A stretch of 64,000 nucleotides of DNA from Echinococcus granulosus (taxonomy: Eukaryota > Platyhelminthes > Cestoda > Cyclophyllidea > Taeniidae): assembly GCF_000524195.1 (NCBI RefSeq), contig NW_020170408.1:611010-675009 (forward strand), read 5' to 3'. Made by a program: the position numbers and the translations under genes. Positions 1 through 11,640 of the stretch are shown here, piece after piece. Every line of letters begins with the position of its first letter. Positions within the stretch are counted from its first letter, which is position 1. The notes below the pieces were generated by a model. That model had not been told where the DNA came from. It saw only the letters and a program-made list of their open reading frames with translations, and searched no databases.

Positions 1-1394
1 CGAGAAACAAGCCAAAACCGCGGTTTTGCATAATACATCGCTAATATTCCATTAAAATTGAAACATTCCTGCTCTCTCATCCTTCCTACTGGCAGAAGAA
101 TTGAATGCACTATGTGCATGAGGACATCTGCCAATATATTCTTTACTCCTTGCTGTTAGCCTTCTTACAACGTCATATACCACTTCCATTTCAATGGAGT
201 TGGAACCTCTTTGCACATCGTGTCAAAACAGACGGTAGATTCTGGTAATTTTCTGTTCAATGGGAGATAACATTGCTTCAATTTCATGAAAACATCTGCC
301 ATCTAATGACATTGGGTGGGAAATTTGATTTTGTTGAGGACTACTGTGCGAGATCGCCACACCTAACACTTGTCACACACTCACATGCCAACGAATGAGT
401 GAGTGTGCCAAACCATTGCCACATCTACAGCGATGGTGTCACGAGTTGCTAGCGCCATCATTCCACCTCCTTCGTGTGTGTGCCAATATGCGGCTCATGA
501 ATGAGGCTGGCAAATAGCAATGAGGCGATGTCAGCCACGATCCATGTGGAACGCTTCCTTACACACACCTGTCTGTGTTCATCAATCTCTGTGACTGCTT
601 TGCAGCCAAGATTTTACTTGACTTCCTCTATTTCCTTGGTCAAATTAGGGCAAGCCTTTCACAGTCCGAATTTAAGCTTACCCCTTGATAAGGCTATCGC
701 GTTGCCCACATACGCAGCTACCAAACTTGCGTGCCTTTATGCCCTCACCGTATTACTTTGAACAAGTAATTTTTGGTGTCAACAACTTCCAGAAGCTAAT
801 GTCTCTTCTGCAAGGGGAGGATGGGCCAGCGCTATAAGCAGTGTAAGGGGCTCAGTTCCTCTCTTTTCCACTTCCACCTACATATGTTTGGGAGGTGCAT
901 CTAAGCAAAGCAGGCATACTGCCACTGAGGTGTAGTAAAGAATGCTTGGGGAATCATCCACTTTGTGCTGTTCGTGTATGGCGGTGGAGGTAGCTACTGC
1001 GTTAAAGATTTCGCAATGCCATATTTTGCAATTGCTTAAACGGGTGTGGGCGGTTTTGCTCCAATCAATCACTGGAACGAGCATCGTATGGTGATAATGT
1101 GTGACATGTAATTCTACAAGTCACTGTCTGAATTGGCACTCAGTCTCACGCTTAACCAAAGCAGGAGAAAATAAGATTGCTTTACTCCCGTGACTCCAAC
1201 TTCGGTTTCACAGAGCCAGTTGTGAATAAATGTATGAATTGCATATTAGTCTAGACAGACACCAAATTTTTCATTTGTTTAATTACGCCTGCAGTAACTG
1301 GGGCGTTGCTTTCAACCAGACAGTAATGTTACACGCAATCCACGTCTACCAGCACGTCGTAAGTCACTTGTAAGTGATGTGGTGGATGCAAGTG

Positions 1395-1600
1395 CCCACA
1401 GGGCTGATGGAATGTGCTAGAGGTGATCCACTTAAGAATTGAGTGTGCTTACAGAATATATGAGTATCAACTAATGTCACTTAACCGCCAGAGTGGTGCG
1501 GCGACTGCCTACAAGGTGAGAGAATGACGACAGCCAAATGTCGACGCATATGGTGTGAGCACTCGCATTAGCAATGTGGAAATCCTTTGCGAGGGGCCTA
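1395..1600 (-). repeat. Dispersed repeat family, minus-strand copy
   Basis: The reverse complement carries an ordered block set shared with 19430-19690, 21220-21345 and 29220-29460: a '(g/a)tgcg.cgacat.tgg(c/t)t' block, 'ctcac.ttgta(g)gcag', 'ccac..c.ctctgg' and 'gtgacat.a', ending in 'gcacactca'. It lies inside the left arm and pairs with the 19430 copy. Confidence 0.5.
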
Positions 1601-1794
1601 TGTAGTAGTAGCATTCATCAAGTGATTGTTGTCTGCTGTTCTAAAGACCAAATTTTACCCCTTGGTTTAGGCTGCATTAGGAAGGACATCATACATCACC
1701 ACTACTACTTGATAAGGATTGAAACACTTGCGCTCAGTGCATCAAAGTAACTGGATGGTAGCGGTATTCTCTCAATCCATCACTTGCTTTTGTT

Positions 1795-2305
1795 CTAATA
1801 TAAGCTAAATTGGGTTAAAAAAACGTATTTTGAATAGAGGAGCCTGTGCGAAATCACCACGCCCAGCACTTGTCTCACTCTCACATGCCAAGGGAGGGTT
1901 GGGTGTGTTCAACCACTGGCGCATTCACAACGATGTCGTGAGGTGGTGCTTGCACCATCATTCCACGTCCCACTTGCCTGTCATTCTAAGGCTCATTAAA
2001 GGGGCCAGTACAACGCATCCGTCCATGCAGGATCGTAAAACAGGAAAACTGTTTCACGAATTCACGACCAGCTGTTTATCGAAGTGGGGGAAATTGCTAT
2101 TTGTCAACAATGCATATTCTGACTGCGTTATTTATTTGTTTGTCTGTTGGACGGTGCCGGTGAGCTAAAATTGGCCAATCGGCCAAATTAGTGAAAGCGA
2201 GTGTCTTAAAGTTGACGTTTTACTCAAGTCTACTTACAATATCTCCCGACCGAGGACAAGTGCCAATTAAATGTTTAGGTTAATTGACACCAACTTTACT
2301 CTCTG
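1795..2305 (+). repeat. Left-arm insertion carrying a partial copy of the arm's own repeat
   Basis: The right arm passes directly from sequence matching about 1790 to sequence matching about 2310, so roughly 500 bp is extra here. Within it, 1845-2020 resembles the arm's own outer segment 355-520: both contain 'cacttgtc.cac.ctcacatgcca', a 'gatg.tgtcacgag' equivalent and 'caccatcattccac', in the same order. It is therefore a second, diverged piece of the same repeat family inserted inside the arm. The borders are approximate. Confidence 0.5.
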
Positions 2306-2431
2306 ATAAAGCTGGTGAATTTCCAGCTAATATAGGGGTAGTTGACCTTTCTCTGGCCTGGGTTCCCGCTGGAAGCTGCCGCTATGGCGTCAATTGACCT
2401 TAATCTGGCCTCAAAGCTGGCCAGGGAATCA

Positions 2432-2738
2432 TTACATTGAGCAGCCTTGTAATACTTATGTTGTTTGAATTTGCCTTTCAGGGAGGAGGCAAGCAGGAAA
2501 TTCGAACCTGGTAACTGGATCGCCCTCTCCCTTACCTAGTGACTGCGGCTCCCCTCCTTCTTGAATATTGTATTTTCCCTATACATCTTGTCGTCTTTAA
2601 TAAAGATGTCCAAAGCAAACCAACCGGGCTTGTATAGAAACGCTAGGAATCGGGACGCGGAGACCGAGGAGTCTCACCCCACAGCCTGACCTTCGCCTTG
2701 CCTGGATTTCTGCCAAGAACTGAGTAGTCCTTACATTG
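2432..2738. mobile_element. ~290-bp insertion flanked by an 8-bp direct duplication
   Basis: This segment is absent at the equivalent right-arm site (about 19030). It is bounded by the direct repeat TTACATTG at 2432-2439 and 2731-2738, as expected of a target-site duplication. An 8-bp duplication is usual for hAT-type DNA transposons, but no clear terminal inverted repeats are visible. The interior has a tRNA T-loop-like stretch on the minus strand (about 2487-2500) without a matching A box, and an AATAAA at about 2599. The sequence does not decide between a non-autonomous DNA transposon and a SINE-like element. Confidence 0.5.
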
Positions 2739-4420
2739 CGTCATGTTTCATATTTGGACTACCTTTACTACTTTTGGTCCACTGTTGTAGCTTTTAGCCT
2801 CCTATTTCCTCTAACCTTCATGTGTATATACAACTTTATTTGTCTGATTTTTAGAGGTTCAAATCTATTTTGGCACAAGTAGTGTTTTGTTTGTTTTTCT
2901 TTGGTTTCCGCAAATGCTTTAATTTTGCATTTTATTGCGTGCCTTGACATTTGGCAATTTTAACTTTTCATAAGCGGGATTTCTTGCCAAATTTGACATT
3001 TGCCTGTTGAAAGGCGGCATAATTAGCCTTTTTCACTTACTCTGAGCCAAATATTTTTAAACATTTTGTCAACTACCGTTTTTACTTAGTAAAGCAAAAA
3101 ATATTCTTATTCGAATTTGAAGTTTTTGATAACCTTTTTAACAGTAAAATCATGACCTAAGTTGCCTTATTTTTCACTTTCATTTCGGTGAACTGGTTAA
3201 TTGCATACTATCATTTTCCTAAACGCCTTAATTTGGTTTTGCTGTTCACGTTGACGCCGAAGTTTTGGTTAGAAAGCGTCATGTTGGTAGAAAAGAAGAA
3301 TCCGTAAGTTTTGTGGCTTTTGTTTGTGCTTATGACAATCCGGGACTCTAAGTGGGCAAGGTTTTGTTTTTGTTTTAGGATGTATCTAATAGGCTTCAAG
3401 TGACAGCTGAAGAACATTACATTTGAAATTGAGCTTTGCTGTTACACTGTTCTGTTCTCAGGTAAGAATGCATTTTAATTCGTGGGTTGTTGTTATACCT
3501 TTTGTGCCTTAACTGTTTCCATCTACATATTTCTGACCCAAGATCACAATTACCATTCTTCCCAAAGTCTTCCCACGACTGCTTTGTGACAGTTGCATTA
3601 TGCAAGCTGTTATGCTACCCATTTTTGTAGGGTGCGTCGTGTTTTGCGGACGTGGAAACAGCTGCAGTGTCCTTCAGAAAGGGAACTTGAGTACACTCTT
3701 CTCCGTCGATGATTTGAGCTGTGACGCCGGAATGTATGCATACGCCGTCTTGCGCAGTGTGAGCGAGCTTGTCGGAATCGTTGCACCCTAGTCAGTGTCA
3801 TCTGACTATCTCTCTCCCTCTCTTCGAGTGAGACGCTGGAAGTGGCGCGTCTCTTCGTCTTCCTCCTCCTCCTCTCCCTCTGTGGCGAGTGTTTCTGGCG
3901 CACATCGCTCCATTTTGATTACATCATTACTACTCATTGTAAGTAGAAGGTGGTGGTGGTTTGCACACATTGGCATGCATATGACATGCTGATTTACTTT
4001 AATTGAATCACGGAGGTATAGGCACAAGCAATCGGTTCACTTACCCGCTCCCACCTTTCCTCTCCCCCTTCTCCCTTCGCTATTCTCCCTTGTCCACCCC
4101 TAGACGCAAGATGCATTGTCTTTGAGTTCTGTCTTGGGCCTTCTCCATGGCCTGGAGCTGCGACTCCGCTAGACGGTGGGGTGGGCGGCCGAGTGCTGCC
4201 GGCGATGACTGTCCTCAGGCGTAGGCCACACTGTTGTCAGGCCCCCATCCTCCCACCCCCTTAATTAACCAATGGACGGTAGGTAGCATTTGTGAGGTCC
4301 ACCCTCACTATGTGCTCAGTTGACGAGTCTCACGTTGATAGACAAAACCACAGGTAGTCCCCTCCCCTCCGTTCTCGCCTTCCCTCGTGCTCCCTCCCTC
4401 CCCCCTCCATCGTCCTCCCT

Positions 4421-7400
4421 TTAGTCATAGTGTTTTTTTGCACTTACTTGATGTTACCGTACCCCTTCTAACGTGCGGCTTTACTGCTGTGGCTGCTGTT
4501 ATGTGATTGGCGCACGCCTCGGCGACATGGCCAGAGCTCCGACGTGGGGCGCTCGCTCACATCCCAGTCACGTGGTGATTTGTGTGGGCTTTGTGTCCTT
4601 TTTCGCGGTGCGACCCCAATTCTTGAGAGAGGACCTGGCCTGCTTTTAAAAAAACCACCGTGTAGGGAAAACTTGAATGCACAAGTTACTTTACGTTGGA
4701 TTTGTTATTTAGCGGGCGGAGGAGTGTCTCTCCTCCATTCTCCACGATTAATTATGCCGCATTTCTTGTCGTCGATGATGTCCAACATTTAATCCCCTTA
4801 ACATCTGCAAAATAACTTGACCATATCACAACTGTTCTTCCTCGCAAATACACCCGTCGCGGACGTGCAGGATTTTCTTATATGTTGTGCCATCCCTTAA
4901 ATTAAAGTGAAAATGTTCACATTTTCTCAAGTTGCCTGTCTGCAATTGGTAAGGGCTATTGGCATGTCTGTCAGTTAAATTTATTTAAAACCTATAAGTA
5001 AGTAAATGCTAATTGAATACCTAATGAGTTACAGTCTCTTTAGCATCTGCTGCAGAGACAGTAAAGTGTTAATGAATGAAAGGCGGCGCTCTTAACAAAG
5101 CAGCACATTGAAAAGACCTAGAGCCTCATGGCAGATGGAGACAATTCGTTACTTACACTATGCAAGGTGTTCTACTACCAGACTCACTCACAAAAATTTT
5201 GATTGCCCAAACTTATGGTAGTCTGAACAGAACAGCTGCTTTCATGTGCCAGTAAGCATATCAAGAAAGAAATGAACCATCAGCCACATTGCGGACATGG
5301 GCGAAACAAATTGCCACAAATGTGATTGTGAAGGCAAACGCCAAAGCTCAGGTTTTCACAGATCCCTCTACCACATGGCAGTGGCCTCCCCAGCAGACTT
5401 ACTCCGCATCAATTTAATCCCCCTTAGCTTTGTCTATGTAGGAAGCGTCTCTAGCTCCGAACTGATTAGTATCATCAGCATCGGTGCACATTACCGGCTT
5501 CTTAAACCACGGTATCTCGCTAGTAGAGGTCACAATCATAGGCCTGATACATCTTGTTCGTATTCCCTTTGCGTCATTCAGTCTCTTTCTTTTCTGCGTC
5601 AAAACTATTTCTAGTGCATTTAATCAGGCCTTTGTCATGAGTGACAGTAAATTTTATGTAGGGGAATACACTTCCCAACGGTAACCACTCCGCCTACGCG
5701 AGAATAGCCACTTAAGTATTAGAGAAAGGCAGCACACATTCAATTCGTGATTTCTCACAGGTGGTTAATGTATTTTCTTCCCCAAGCTCAATAATATACG
5801 CAATTAAAATAATCTGAACATTTTGTGCAGAGACATATAAAAATATGCGGTTAAATGCATACAGGTTGGATGTATACATGATAGAAGGATGGATAAATAG
5901 GGAAACTGGGCTTATGTTTCTAGCACCGTATGATAGGCTTTTCGTTAGATGGGGAGTGAAGACATCTTCCTTAACTCACGCTGCAGGTAACTGCGCTAGC
6001 GACTGCCCTGTCACAAATTAGGACAAAATCTTTTCCCTTTTATATATGGTAGTTAAATTTGCAAATAACAGTCAAAAATGGAAAAGTATTTGCAGCATCT
6101 ACTAGATAGCTTGGCATTGCATAATTCAGCTAATCGTACCATGCCAGACTGCAGCAAACAAAAGCGGTTATTTTGACGGTGCCATCAAATACCAAAATGC
6201 GGAACACTTTACTGCTCCTACAGCGAATGCTTGAGGGGCTGAAATAAAATAGGAAATCACCAAGCATTTAACTTTATTTTAGTTCAGTTGGATTAAACTG
6301 CCAGTCATACTGATAGTCCTTAGCCTTTGTGCGCAGACATTCCGGAGGCTTCAATGCATACTTTACCTTATCCATTACTCCAATTAATTTTAGCTGCAAA
6401 GAAACGCATTATGATGTCTGGGTGCATGCACAAAGACAGCTTTCGTTGGAGAATGCACGCAAACCCTCCATTCCACCAAAGTCGTAACTGCCCAGGTGGT
6501 TGATGTAAATTTGTCTTTGCGTTTCTACAGGAGATGTATGCGTACGGCTTATGTTCAGTTGAAATTTATGCAATAAGGCAGCATTTACTAATAAGCAAAA
6601 ATGTCGCGGTTTGAGAAACCACTTGGCTTCGCCCGCAAAGTGCCATAACTTCTCATCCGTGTGAGATCACATATTATTCATATTACTTGAATTGTGTTTG
6701 AGGGTTCCCGCATATTTTCACCTCAAAAATTGCAGCGATGTCAAATTTCAACTGCAAGTTCTGCTTAATCAGTCGGTACAAATGATCGGTTAGAATAACA
6801 TGAAACGTAGAACAAACACAAATAGAAAAGGTTTAATCTTCCACACAAAAAAAGGATTCATTATCGTTACCCCTACACATACATTTATATGGAGTTCTCA
6901 CACATCCATGTCCTTCCTAGGCTAAGTATTACTGCGTCTGGACAGTGCATACATGCTTCAAAGTCGACAGTGGCAAAAGCCCAGCGAAATCGGCTCTTCA
7001 GATGCCAGTTTTTTACAGATCGTCACGCAACCTATAAGTAGGAAACAAGAAACTCTCAAGCATTCCATGATCCAGCCATCAGCCCCTGTTGGGGCAGTTA
7101 CTTTTCTCACCAACTACCAAAATATGAAGTCTCGGCTATAGAGATTCTGCTTCCCAAATACTCAAGCACATCACACAGTCGCGTCTAATATGCAGGGTGA
7201 AAAGCAGTGAAGGACACTCGGCTAGGCCTCGTCATGGAAGAGCAAGAGAGTGGGTTGAGGGACATTAGCAGCTTTGCGCGCCTGCTTGGATGTTTGGCAT
7301 GGATTCTACTCATTTCCTTCACGTGGTGTCGCACTACACCACACAGTGCCACGTGCATACACCCACATGTCCACTTTTCAAAACCTTCATCCACCTATCC

Positions 7401-8397
7401 CTGCATTCTACATCTCTTACGTGCACCTCACTCCCTGCCTCACCGCCTAAGCGTCAAATGGTTTGACTGCTTAATCTATAAATCGGGTTGCTCCTTCGTT
7501 AGCCCATCTATTCGTCTCTTCGCCTCTCCGTCTTTTTCTCATCCCGTATCCACCCACTGGCTAGTTAGTTCACTGAATGGCGAGAGGTGATTACAGTACG
7601 CCTCTGTTGAATTATGTGGACCCACCTACTGTCGTAACATACTTTCTACTGTCCAGAAGCAGTTGGCTGTTAAAAGTTCACAAATTTGACCTTACAAGCA
7701 GCGCAAATGTCTGCATGAGACGAAACACGCTCACCCAATTAAACTTCTGCGAGACTTTTCACTTTGCGATTCCACTGAAATGCCTGTTTGTAAGCTATCT
7801 GCCTCAACCTTCAAACGTCACTTGCATGAACTATTCACTGGTTATTGCCCCAAGCTCCTACTATTTATGAGAATGTATTTGCTGCAGATTTCGGCACAAC
7901 TGGATTAGAATGACTAGTTCCATCAAATTCCAGACTTTACTTCCTTTGCATATCTGATAAACGCTAAAGCAATGTTAGCAGAATAATGGAAACAAACTAA
8001 AGATACTTGGTATTTGACCCGAATAGGAGAAATTCTGAGCTGACGCATCTCAACCTTCCATCTTTCTACTCTGGTAGATGCAAGGCTATTCTCCACTTTT
8101 CAGCTCCTTCACTGTAGCAAAGAGCAAGAGATGAGGACTGCTTTTAATCAGCGACTAAAGTCAGAATAAATCGCAAAAGTTTCGATCAAATACGTGAAAG
8201 TGAAAGCTAATGATTGCTATGTGCTTAAGGATGCGTGTCATTGAGTGCGATCTGAACGGGCTGCTGACGAAAGCGTGGAGCTCACCAGTTCGTAAGTCAC
8301 TGAAATTCTAGATGGGCGATGGTTCATTATAAAAGCATTTTAATGAACAGTTTTGTAGGGGTATGCGCAATTGTTGACACAGCTGCTTACTGGGGTC
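4421..8397. other. Non-coding spacer, outer part of the inverted-repeat loop
   Basis: I see no gene, RNA or recognisable transposon here. Open frames such as 7207-7590 lack splice-consistent extensions, domain motifs or coding-like composition. The first few hundred bases are CT-rich (4340-4430). Confidence 0.5.
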
Positions 8398-8466
8398 AGC
8401 CTGAGACCGAGTCCTCGTCAAAGCCCAAGCATGAGTCTGAGTCTGTATCCGAGTCCAAGTCTGCGA
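8398..8466 (+). repeat. Degenerate hexamer tandem repeat (GAGTCN-like)
   Basis: The stretch consists of imperfect copies of gagtcc/gagtct/gagtcn in tandem, giving a Glu-Ser-rich reading when translated. It looks like a small decayed minisatellite, not a gene. Confidence 0.55.
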
Positions 8467-8689
8467 TTCCAGTAGTGCGTGGTCATAGCAACTGTTTTAC
8501 CGTGGCCTACAGCCCTCAAGTAATTGTCAGTATACTTATAGTACTTCATCTCTGCTACTAGCCAGTAGGGAGGAAACAAGGACTTCTCTGCAGTACATAT
8601 AGAAGCACTATTCCCGTGCAAGCAACAAATTCCTGCCCAATAGATATACAACCCTTTTCTAACGCGGTTACATTGCTTGTAGTGTCAGG

Positions 8690-8825
8690 CGATTTTCCCT
8701 AAGACGAAAGAGTACATAATACTCGGGCAGTTGATACATACATTACACATACAGAAGGGCTTCGAGCCACTGGCATGGCTTGAAGGCCAGTCTACTGGCT
8801 CCAAAACTAAAACCGAGAGCTGAGC
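8690..8825 (+). repeat. Fragment of the 48-kb hairpin repeat family
   Basis: It shares ordered blocks with the right half of the palindrome at 48345-48510: 'gacgaaaga', 'atactcgggcag', 'ggcatggc..gaaggcca' and a terminal 'accgag'. Only one arm is present, and it is diverged. Confidence 0.6.
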
Positions 8826-10143
8826 AAACAATGAACGCATTTTCCTGTATATTGTCACCTGCGCTCCCGTCAATCGCCCTCCCGCATTGATCGTCACAGT
8901 GTAATCGGTACTGTAAGAAAGAAACCCACTGGTCAATTATGTCAGGTACAGAATTCCCTTGTAATTGAGTTTAAACACAGCCTCAGCTTCACTAAACTTT
9001 CGTCCAATCGAGAGGGAATTGGATTGGCCGACGCACAACCATCGCCATTTAAGGGAGCACTGACATAAAAGTCGCACTCTTGTCAATTTATAGTCACAGG
9101 AACACATTTTTGACCAAACAGTCAACCCTGGAAGGGCTACCAGTCAGACCTCTACTGACGCACCGACCACCACCTCGGCCTCGCGGCCACTACCACCAAC
9201 ACCCGCGTCACAGGCATTTGACAACTCACACTTCCTGACTCAGCAAAAAAATACACTTTTTCCAACAACTCACAGACTTCGGTGACGAAACAAACAAACA
9301 AAGCCCCTAACCAAATATGCACAAGCGGGATAAACCGAGAATAGTAAGCAGCTGGTGAAACTTGAATCAGACTATTCAGCGCGGTGTCTGAAGACATTCC
9401 ATTTGCCCCTTTTCCTATGTCTGCCCACCTGCTCCAACGCATGCCTTAGATTCTCGAGCAGACTAGACCTGGTAAAAATTTCACCACACTTACAAAAGGC
9501 AGTGGTTATTTTAGCCTCTTTAAAGCCTACAATGCGAAGCCTCCCATTTGCACAATAGGTTACACTAAAGCGGACATTATAGTAAGTCAAACAATAGAAC
9601 TTTTCTCATGCATTAAAAATATAGGAGAATTAGAGGTAAAGGCATATTGTCGCATAAAACACCCACATAGAATCTGCTTACACACAAATGGCACGAAAAC
9701 AACGCATAAATTGCAATTCGGAACATGGCACGGACTAATTGACCAAGAAGGGATTAGTATTTGACGTTGCCCAACAATGCTTCGATGCCTATCAGATGTT
9801 ACCTTGTTAAAAACAGACAGATTCTTGTCGAATTAGGGGTCCGAAACGCCATTGGCACCATGTGGACTCACTATTTATTTTAATTTTCCCCCATAACAAA
9901 CGGGCCCTCAACAGCCAAGAACCGGGTCTTATTGATGAAATGAGAAAGACATGTTGAACAATTTAACCTTATGAATCATCCAGCATTACATTTGTATGCC
10001 ATTATAATTTTTCACATGTGAAATCAAAAAACAAATTTTTAATGTGCTTCATAATTAATGAAGCAAAAATGATGTCAGCTCACTCCGATACATGCGCATG
10101 TCAATGCAAATACATGTGCACATGTAATACTTATGTTATTTAA
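8826..10143. other. Non-coding spacer
   Basis: No gene, structured RNA or complete mobile element is recognised. The short open frames on both strands have no supporting motifs. Confidence 0.45.
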
Positions 10144-10830
10144 GTGTTTCTTTCTTTAGTGATTGAGGAGCTGCCAACATCCATAGTCCGTAGAAATTTT
10201 CTGTGCCCAAGCATCCCTAACCTTGTATCCACCCTCCCACTATTCATTTTAACCAATAAACATACCAAGACCAAATCAGCTTGGGTGCTCGAGAGTGTGA
10301 AAGCGAGGGAAGAGGAGATCAACAAGCCTGATTCTACACAAGTGGCAGAGTCGGCGGACCTTCCCTCATTCAGAGACGACATGAACTTCAAAGATTGGTT
10401 TAAAACCGATAAATTTAACCTCCATCTTTATCCCCATTGCCGAAGAACATACCCTATTCTCCGCGGTCTCCCCCATGATTTCTTTTCGTCCGCAATAGAC
10501 GCTGGTATCACCTACGATATGGTAAGGCTGCAATACGTTGGCTCAACTCGTCATCAGTCGGGAAGAACAGACCCTCGCCAGCGACGAAGAGTACACTACG
10601 AATTTTTAACATCTAGCCGAACGTGCTTTCAGTAGCTGTCCTCCAAACAAGGTGACTAACTGCATAACCATCCAGTTTAGCCGCGGAGTCCGACCTCCTG
10701 ATACGGTTGAGAAGCTCTGAGACAAAAAGACCAACTCGCAACCAAGAAGCGGCATGAACTCCGGGCGACCCCGATCCACTAGAAGCCCTAAACATTCTTG
10801 CATCCCGTCTCTCCAAGCTATGCCCGTAGA
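10144..10830 (+). pseudogene. Gag-like relic of an LTR retrotransposon
   Basis: An open frame runs from 10144 to 10635. Residues around LPSFRDDMNFKDWF, a region ending GLPHDFFSSAIDAGI, and, after a break, DPLEALNILASRLSKLCP at about 10767-10820 follow the order seen in Ty3/gypsy-type gag proteins: an opening 'LP.F....F..W' motif, a helical capsid-like region, then a segment spaced like 'DP...L..L..RL..'. The second part lies in another frame and ends at a stop, so the copy is broken. A splice-like GTAAGG follows at about 10521. With the polymerase relic downstream on the same strand, this is best read as the 5' coding part of an old element. Confidence is moderate because gag evolves fast. 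Confidence 0.45.
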
Positions 10831-11249
10831 CCAGGTAAGGCTTCCTTTTCTCTTTCCTGTCTGCTCTCAAGTGGCATCCATTCATATATGCAGGTGCCTT
10901 ATAAACTTGAAAGACATTCCTGCAACTTTCTTCTCTGCCCGGGTTCAGCTGGACTAGTAATAAATATCCAAGCTTATCCTACCCTTTGTAACAGGATTAG
11001 GATTCTCTCCACTTCTACAAAATTATTTTCAGTAGAAGGAAGGGAGATGTCACTTAAAGAGGAGGCGTCATTACGCGTGTGTGTATAGGGAGGGAAACCT
11101 GGATAATGAAACTTATTACATGTCTCGAACTCGCTTGGGACGTGATACTTGGTGCTGATTTCCAACGCCACACCAAAGCCGCCTTAAATTTTGTAGAAGG
11201 AGCCTTTTTTACTCACTGAGTCACCAAGGCCAACGTAGATACTTTGCTA

Positions 11250-11640
11250 CCGAAAGATGACGCAGATGACGTCTGCGTCACCTTTTTGAAGCTGTAGACA
11301 TTCTCATGAACAATCTCGTTAAACTTTGTGCGCAGAAGATCCACATTTTCAATGACAAAAGGAACGAAATTTGTGAGCCTTCGCTTAAGTATGCGAACAT
11401 CTTCTCATGGCAAGGTGCTAATCTGGTAAAAACAAATATTGTCAAGCACACGACCGATACTGGTGAAGCTAGACTAATCTGGTAGCGAACTTTGCTGGAA
11501 GAAGTAAACCGTCTGGTTGAAGAGATGATTCTATCACCCCAAACGGAAGGGCTATAATTGGCGTCTGTCCTTGGCAAATACTCCAGTCCCTGTTCTGCAG
11601 GAGAGCTACTAACAGCTGAAGCGACACTGACCATGAGCCA
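11250..11640 (+). pseudogene. Ty3/gypsy-like reverse transcriptase N-terminal relic
   Basis: In plus-strand translation, a segment reading KHTTDTGEARLIW is followed by an in-frame stop, then LLEEVNRLVEEMILSPQTEG. Upstream is YANIFSWQGANLVKTNIV. This order (a short '..FSW...L..T..V' stretch, a 'H..DTG.AR' motif, then an acidic 'EV..LV.EM' helix leading into the polymerase) is characteristic of the junction between protease and reverse transcriptase in Ty3/gypsy elements. Several stops and the lack of the catalytic YxDD region show that the copy is dead and truncated. It lies about 400 bp downstream of the gag-like relic and shares its strand, so both probably come from one insertion. Confidence 0.55.

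Larger units (their letters stand above)
1..4420 (+). repeat. Left arm of a ~21 kb imperfect inverted repeat
   Basis: Positions 1-300 read almost unchanged as the reverse complement of about 20885-21186. Further anchors are 501-761 against 20427-20687, 1640-1740 against 19300-19400, 2320-2430 against 19060-19215, 2770-2900 against 18860-18985, 3420-3540 against 18240-18360, and 3800-4350 against 16100-16640. By eye, identity exceeds 90% at the outer end and drops to roughly 70-85% inward. The arm has two insertions that the right arm lacks (about 1795-2305 and 2440-2730). It starts at the window edge, so it may extend further left. No coding gene is recognised in it; the conserved small open frames are a by-product of the duplication. 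Confidence 0.85.

Noticed and set aside
501..761. 86-codon open frame conserved in both inverted arms (also 20427-20687)
   Set aside because: Conservation is explained by the DNA-level duplication. There is no motif, no splice structure, and the surrounding non-coding sequence is conserved to the same degree.
2480..2560. tRNA-like T-loop (GGTTCGAAT) on the minus strand
   Set aside because: There is no matching A box, anticodon stem or acceptor stem; at most it is a decayed internal promoter of the inserted element.
7207..7590. 127-codon plus-strand open frame in the inverted-repeat loop
   Set aside because: Low-information Ser/Pro/His-rich translation with no motif; it lies in repeat-derived DNA.
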